From a virus, in the IMG/VR virus record IMGVR_UViG_3300031962_000018, positions 1 through 33,668 of that record: a stretch of 33,668 nt of DNA; one strand, given 5' to 3'. The stretch's first letter is position 1, and every line of letters begins with the position of its first letter. This document shows, in pieces, positions 30,591-33,668 of this stretch. Under the pieces are notes generated by a model. It ran no database searches. It saw only the letters and a list, made by a program, of their open reading frames with translations, and was not told the DNA's origin. The position numbers and the translations under genes were made by a program.

Positions 30591-30622
30591 GTGCAGGTGG
30601 CCTTGACTATCCGTCCCCGGTT

Positions 30623-30889
30623 TTAATGCCGTTTCCGGCCGTAACTCGCCCCAGCCTTCTCGGTCACGTGCCCGGTGTACTCGCCCTTCGCCTTGCCGCC
30701 CTGGTCCTCGCTTTTCATGTCGTCGGGCTTGTGGGTAAGGCCGAGGTGCTTCTCGATCGTGTCCAAGCGGTCGCGGTGCTCGGAGCAGTGCGGGCAGTGG
30801 GCGGCAGTCGTGGCCGAATCCGGGGCCACCTTACCGGCGGCTGGCATCTTCAGCGTTTCCTGCGAACGGCCGGCCTGGTCGCGTGGCAT
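30623..30889 (-). CDS. Small protein with CPHC motif
   Basis: An 88-residue protein starting at ATG 30889 behind AAGGAG; the frame extends further but shows only shadow sequence. It has a CPHC pair (AAHCPHCSEHRDRLDTIEKH) that could bind metal with neighbouring His residues, and a basic Lys/Gly-rich tail (DDMKSEDQGGKAKGEYTGHV). Its start shares bases with the stop of an upstream mini-gene (TGATG). No family recognised. The Lys/Gly-rich end suggests a nucleic-acid contact. Confidence 0.6.
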   Translation of the reverse strand: MPRDQAGRSQETLKMPAAGKVAPDSATTAAHCPHCSEHRDRLDTIEKHLGLTHKPDDMKSEDQGGKAKGEYTGHVTEKAGASYGRKRH

Positions 30890-30987
30890 CAGCTTTTCTC
30901 CTTCGGCATGGACGACTCCCGCGACAATCCGAGCTTGGCCGCGTTGAAGTCCTTTAGATTCTCGCTTGTGACTACTTGCGCAACCAT
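30889..30987 (-). CDS. 32-residue mini-protein
   Basis: ATG at 30987, preceded by AGGGA, encodes MVAQVVTSENLKDFNAAKLG and 12 more residues to a TGA that overlaps the next ATG. The 3' end also contains the AAGGAG site of the downstream gene, so the two are coupled. The helical 'VTSENLKDFNAAKLGL' segment looks like short phage proteins of accessory operons; no function known. Confidence 0.5.
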   Translation of the reverse strand: MVAQVVTSENLKDFNAAKLGLSRESSMPKEKS

Positions 30988-30995
30988 GATTGTCC

Positions 30996-31664
30996 CTATG
31001 CAAAAAGCCGTTGCTGGCGGTAGGCGTTTTCTATGCGCTCGCAGGCAATGTCAAAGTATTTGCGCTCGCGCTCGATGCCAGTAAATGCGCGCCCTGTATT
31101 CGCACAAGCTACCCCGGTAGTTCCGGAACCCATAAACGGATCTAGGACAGTTAAAGCTGGCGGATATTGGCCGATGCACCACTCCATTAGCGCAACGGGC
31201 TTTTGCGTAGGATGATCGCCCCGAGATTCCCCGCCATCACGCAGCATCCCATTCCACATAAAGCGTAGCCGTCTAACAGCTTTGTCTAGATTCGTCCAAG
31301 CTAATTCACAGTCCGCAAAGTCACAATTTCCGTTCAACTTATCCCAAACAAGCCAGCAGCGCGATGGCGGAACGTTGTAGTAATTACCGCCGAACACAAT
31401 TGCCTTTACTCCTTGGGAAATAGTCAGCTTCAGAAGCTCATCCGGAATTGGCTCGTTATCCCAATCATCGTCTCCATAATCTTTGGCAATAACCAGAGCA
31501 TGAGAGCCCGTGAAATTCTTGCCTCTTGACTTATTATTTCCGGCGGCCTCCCCAATACCGTAAGGAGGATCGGTTAACACTAGATCATGCCGATGCAACA
31601 ATGGTAGAACTTCGGTGCTGTCACCGCAATAAAGCCGAGCGTCGGCTATTTCAACCTTTTCCAT
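30996..31664 (-). CDS. DNA adenine/cytosine-N4 methyltransferase (beta class)
   Basis: A 222-residue SAM-dependent DNA methyltransferase. DPPYGIG (catalytic motif IV, residues 32-38) precedes HPTQKP (151-156) and DPFMGSGTTG (SAM-binding motif I, 175-184). Motif IV before motif I fits the beta class, which includes N6-adenine and N4-cytosine enzymes. ATG 31664 is chosen over a frame start at 31709. The coding sequence is visibly more A+T-rich than its neighbours, suggesting recent acquisition. No restriction endonuclease is adjacent, so it is probably an orphan enzyme protecting phage DNA from host restriction; the recognition site is unknown. Confidence 0.9.
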   Translation of the reverse strand: MEKVEIADARLYCGDSTEVLPLLHRHDLVLTDPPYGIGEAAGNNKSRGKNFTGSHALVIAKDYGDDDWDNEPIPDELLKLTISQGVKAIVFGGNYYNVPPSRCWLVWDKLNGNCDFADCELAWTNLDKAVRRLRFMWNGMLRDGGESRGDHPTQKPVALMEWCIGQYPPALTVLDPFMGSGTTGVACANTGRAFTGIERERKYFDIACERIENAYRQQRLFA

Positions 31665-31875
31665 TGCTCGCACTCGCAGCGTTCTCTGCTTCTTCCCGAT
31701 TAGCAGCAATCTCCAGCTTCCTTAGCTCACCATCCTTGTGCGCCAGCAGCAGCTTCACAATTCCATCAATCTCAGCAACTCCTAACTTGCCATGCTCGCG
31801 CATCGCAATATCGTGCTGCCACGTGCGATCTTCCTGCTGTGAACGTGCAGTTTCGCCTTGTTCCTTGATCGTCAT
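31651..31875 (-). CDS. Charged helical protein, 74 residues
   Basis: From ATG 31875 the product is almost wholly helical and charged (MTIKEQGETARSQQEDRTWQ, then GIVKLLLAHKDGELRKLEIA), with a polar end. The upstream part of the open frame is a shadow. Its start is coupled by ATGA to the basic mini-gene at 31872-32027, and its end overlaps the methyltransferase start by 14 bases. It may be an accessory to the methyltransferase or a small DNA-associated protein; neither is shown. Confidence 0.55.
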   Translation of the reverse strand: MTIKEQGETARSQQEDRTWQHDIAMREHGKLGVAEIDGIVKLLLAHKDGELRKLEIAANREEAENAASASNGKG

Positions 31876-32027
31876 GCTCGACGCTCCTTCTTCGCTTGCT
31901 GTCTCGCTTCGGAATAACCGATCGCGAGGCGCTGCTTGATGTCGGGGAACTGCTTGCGCTCGCGCTTGCTGCCGACGAAGCGTCCGATGAACTGCGACAG
32001 CGGTTCGCCTTTGTGGCGCTGCGGCAT
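31872..32027 (-). CDS. Basic 51-residue protein
   Basis: ATG 32027 encodes MPQRHKGEPLSQFIGRFVGS, KRERKQFPDIKQRLAIGYSE and a basic tail, with the TGA overlapping the next ATG (ATGA). Lys/Arg-rich with a predicted amphipathic helix, it could bind nucleic acid. The 'SQFIGRFVGSKRERKQFPDIKQRLAIGYSEA' style is familiar from short phage proteins but unassigned. It lies in a different frame from the larger open frame covering this stretch. Confidence 0.6.
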   Translation of the reverse strand: MPQRHKGEPLSQFIGRFVGSKRERKQFPDIKQRLAIGYSEARQQAKKERRA

Positions 32028-32097
32028 TTAGCTTATGAAAGCGGACGTGAGCATGGACGCGGACGCTACGCGGGTATGCGGGATTTGACAAGCCACG

Positions 32098-32232
32098 TCA
32101 TTCGTCGTCGTCGCGCTCCCATATCCGGCGAAGGAATGGCGGCAGCCAGATGGCGATGAGGACCAGCACGGCGACGCCAAAGACGGCGATGGCGCCGACC
32201 GTGAGGGCGATGACGATCTCATCGGCTGCCAT
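32098..32232 (-). CDS. 44-residue single-pass membrane protein
   Basis: ATG 32232 encodes MAADEIVIALTVGAIAVFGV, AVLVLIAIWL and a charged end (PPFLRRIWERDDDE). This is one long membrane helix with a cytoplasmic basic/acidic tail. It overlaps the end of the zinc-finger gene by 14 bases. The competing Ser/Pro-rich frame at 32028-32222 is a shadow. Small membrane proteins in such operons sometimes block superinfection, but this is only a possibility. Confidence 0.6.
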   Translation of the reverse strand: MAADEIVIALTVGAIAVFGVAVLVLIAIWLPPFLRRIWERDDDE

Positions 32233-32413
32233 TACGCGGCTTCATGCGCCAGGCGTGGTTGCGGCTTTTGCTCAGGCCGAGCGCGCGCATTTCCTCTGCG
32301 GTGCGGCAGCGCTTCGGTGCGTTCGGCGGTGCGCGCCGCTGCCCGGTCGCATGCAGGTCAAAGGCCTCGCCGGATGCGAAGTGTTCGCCGCAGCCGATGC
32401 AGCGCAGCGCCAT
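32219..32413 (-). CDS. Small zinc-finger-like phage protein
   Basis: A 64-residue protein with CIGCGEHFASGEAFDLHATG near its N-terminus (Cys5, Cys8 and His21 visible as possible ligands), followed by an Arg-rich stretch with Cys and 'TAEEMRALGLSKSRNHAW'. The 'F...FD.H..G....P..C' layout is typical of short phage zinc proteins of unknown role. ATG 32413 shares its first base with the preceding stop (TGATG). DNA binding is likely but not shown. Confidence 0.7.
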   Translation of the reverse strand: MALRCIGCGEHFASGEAFDLHATGQRRAPPNAPKRCRTAEEMRALGLSKSRNHAWRMKPRNGSR

Positions 32414-32670
32414 CAGCTGTCCCGGTAAGCGAACAGGAGCGACTTGTGGCGGGCGTGGCGCAGCAAGAACTCGGCCACGTGCCGGGGCGTCATGCCGAAA
32501 ATGTGGGATTGATCGACCTCGACGCGATAGACGCGGACCAAGCCTAAGCGCTTGACGCGAAAGTTGAACTCGACGCTGCCGGCTGGGCGCTGGGTCGTGT
32601 AGTTGTCGACGATGACCACGGCATCGCCGAACAGGTGCTCAGGGCTGGTTGGGGCCGTCTCGTCGGTCAC
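32413..32670 (-). CDS. Hypothetical 85-residue protein
   Basis: GTG start. The product begins MTDETAPTSPEHLFGDAVVI and continues with beta-like segments (SVEFNFRVKRLGLVRVYRVE) and a His/Arg-rich helix near the end (PRHVAEFLLRHARHKSLLFA). No recognisable family. It overlaps the previous short gene by 32 bases and is coupled downstream by TGATG. Confidence 0.55.
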   Translation of the reverse strand: MTDETAPTSPEHLFGDAVVIVDNYTTQRPAGSVEFNFRVKRLGLVRVYRVEVDQSHIFGMTPRHVAEFLLRHARHKSLLFAYRDS

Positions 32671-32785
32671 GGGCGGAAATAGTACCGCCTGTGGGTGACA
32701 GCTTCGGCGATTTCGCCAGGCCCACTGCGGCTAGGGCTTCGTCGACGCTGCGCACAACGTGGACTTTGGCGTTCCAGGCGTTCAC
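32639..32785 (-). CDS. 48-residue mini-protein
   Basis: GTG 32785 overlaps the stop of the nuclease gene (GTGA). The product (VNAWNAKVHVVRSVDEALAA at the start, read with Met; then VGLAKSPKLSPTGGTISARD) has one short alpha/beta unit and a polar tail. The frame is open further upstream, but that part overlaps the nuclease gene. Translation is inferred from the overlap. Confidence 0.45.
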   Translation of the reverse strand: MNAWNAKVHVVRSVDEALAAVGLAKSPKLSPTGGTISARDRRDGPNQP

Positions 32786-33549
32786 GAGAGCAGACGCAGA
32801 TTGGACGCCGGCATCGACGGCATGTAACCGCCGAACCGGCTGATTTTCTCGAGCCGCCCAGCAACAAAGTCTGCCGCCTCGTCGATCGAATGAACCAAGT
32901 AGACAGGCGGACCTTGCCATTCGAGCGCCCATTTTTTCTGCCGGTTATTCAGGCCGCGGCGTCCATAGCCAGTGGTCAGGTTCTTAACGTCCAGAAGATG
33001 CCATTCGTGTCGGCACCAGATCAAAAGATCTGGCACTCCGCAGCCAAGCGCCGAAAGATCGATTACGTGGCAGCCGAGCTTTTCAAACGCCCGCACGATC
33101 GCTACGTGATTCGCATCCTTCTTGTGCCCATATTTCATTGTCGCTCTCGCAGAGGCTTCTCCAGCTCGCACCGCGCCGCCAGAATCCAAGTGGCATTGAT
33201 AGCTGCAAAATTTCTGCGGATCGGAAGGAGAGTGCTTGAATTCCCTGGCGCATTGCAGACATCGGTCCAATACGCCTTTGCTGGCTGAGTAGCACCGCAT
33301 CGAGCAGAACTTCGTGCTTTTCGAGAAATCAACGCCGCAGCCTGCGCATGATTTCCAAATTCGCTCAGGCCGTGCCTTCTCCGGAGCAAATGGCTTGCGA
33401 CGGGATTTCGCATAGCACAGCGCACCGCAAAATTGACGAGCCTTGTTGTAGCTGCGAAAGAGTTTCCCGCAAATGGAGCAGGTATGTTTGCCAGCATCTC
33501 GGAAATTCGGATTGAGTGCGCCGGAGCGAAGAAGGTCAAGCTGCCTCAC
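32782..33549 (-). CDS. Zinc-ribbon array fused to a VRR-NUC-type nuclease
   Basis: A 255-residue protein. Three zinc clusters of the form CxxC...CxxxC come first (Cys24/27/41/45, Cys68/71/82/86 and Cys97/100/115/119). A PD-(D/E)XK nuclease of the VRR-NUC type follows: 'GVPDLLI' with Asp174, 'HLLDVKN' with Asp187 and Lys189, and 'LNNRQKKW' with Gln204. VRR-NUC domains cut branched DNA; phage stand-alone copies are normally about 100 residues, so the zinc array is an added targeting part. GTG 33549 overlaps the upstream stop. This is the best-defined enzyme of the right-hand operon besides the methyltransferase. Confidence 0.8.
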   Translation of the reverse strand: MRQLDLLRSGALNPNFRDAGKHTCSICGKLFRSYNKARQFCGALCYAKSRRKPFAPEKARPERIWKSCAGCGVDFSKSTKFCSMRCYSASKGVLDRCLQCAREFKHSPSDPQKFCSYQCHLDSGGAVRAGEASARATMKYGHKKDANHVAIVRAFEKLGCHVIDLSALGCGVPDLLIWCRHEWHLLDVKNLTTGYGRRGLNNRQKKWALEWQGPPVYLVHSIDEAADFVAGRLEKISRFGGYMPSMPASNLRLLS

Positions 33550-33665
33550 TTCAGCCTCGGCGCATCGAATCGCGAACAGACGATCGCGGCCTCGAGCGCG
33601 ACGCGGCGGGAGCAGCCGAGCTCGCGCCAGCGGCGGAAGGAGCGGATAAGGCGGAAGAGGATCAT
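33546..33665 (-). CDS. Basic 39-residue mini-protein
   Basis: ATG 33665 encodes MILFRLIRSFRRWRELGCSR, then RVALEAAIVCSRFDAPRLK, ending in a TGA that overlaps the nuclease GTG (GTGA). The N-terminal half is an amphipathic basic helix. Similar short proteins of the type 'RLIR...RWRRLGLSRRDAL' occur in phage early operons without known role. The gene ends three bases from the window edge, so its upstream signals are not visible. Confidence 0.5.
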   Translation of the reverse strand: MILFRLIRSFRRWRELGCSRRVALEAAIVCSRFDAPRLK

Positions 33666-33668
33666 GCG

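Noticed and set aside
30381-30626. 81-codon plus frame in the gene-poor segment
   Set aside because: Starts at TTG, has many Cys and no domain, and contradicts the strand of the flanking genes; the inverted repeats are the better-supported content.
1-33668. CRISPR array, tRNA genes, integrase or attachment site
   Set aside because: No regularly spaced repeats, no tRNA-like cloverleaf and no tyrosine or serine recombinase motif were found by reading both strands; a software scan could still find a missed tRNA.

Overview
The window is a gene-dense, roughly 60% GC stretch of a tailed-phage or prophage genome. Its head module is of the P22 type (portal, scaffold, P22-like coat, gp4-like and gp10-like head-tail proteins), followed by podovirus-style ejection proteins. 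Base composition and gene style suggest a betaproteobacterial (Burkholderiales-like) host; this is inference, since no host gene is present. No integrase, CI-type repressor, replication gene, tRNA or CRISPR array is visible, so the window is probably only part of the genome.

Layout. (1) 1-3915, plus strand: an HTH protein related to IS3 OrfA, then a strong sigma70-type promoter firing into a compact structured RNA (437-555), then recombination and accessory genes (zinc-motif protein, ERF annealing protein, NinB, HTH protein, Ea22-like coiled-coil protein, two tiny membrane proteins), ending near an intrinsic terminator. (2) 3916-8210, minus strand: lysis cassette (nested Rz/Rz1, GH24 lysozyme, secreted six-cysteine protein, three-TM holin candidate) and a tail fibre, interrupted by one plus-strand membrane/coiled-coil gene. 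(3) 8350-18774, minus: ejection proteins, a cupin-like protein, small structural proteins, the gp10-like protein and an arabinofuranosidase-B-like lectin protein. (4) 18777-25077, minus: an HNH homing endonuclease, gp4-like adaptor, PASTA protein, two paralogous structural proteins flanking a glycosyltransferase, coat and scaffold. (5) 25077-30261, minus: portal, a small linker gene, large and small terminase, and a GroES-like co-chaperonin. (6) 30262-33665, minus: a gene-poor segment with inverted repeats, then early/accessory genes (DNA methyltransferase, zinc-finger protein, zinc-ribbon plus VRR-NUC nuclease) and several overlapping mini-genes.

Genes within the blocks are mostly joined by ATGA, GTGA or TGATG overlaps, so translation is probably coupled. 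The late genes would be transcribed leftward from the terminase side through head, tail and lysis genes, meeting the rightward operon head-on at 3915/3916.

The most unusual element is the RNA at 437-555. It has its own promoter, a 5' hairpin whose loop is complementary to an internal single strand, a 20-pair outer stem enclosing a GNRA hairpin and a second hairpin, and a T-run at its end. It recalls phage antisense immunity RNAs (P4 CI / P1 C4), but that assignment is unverified.
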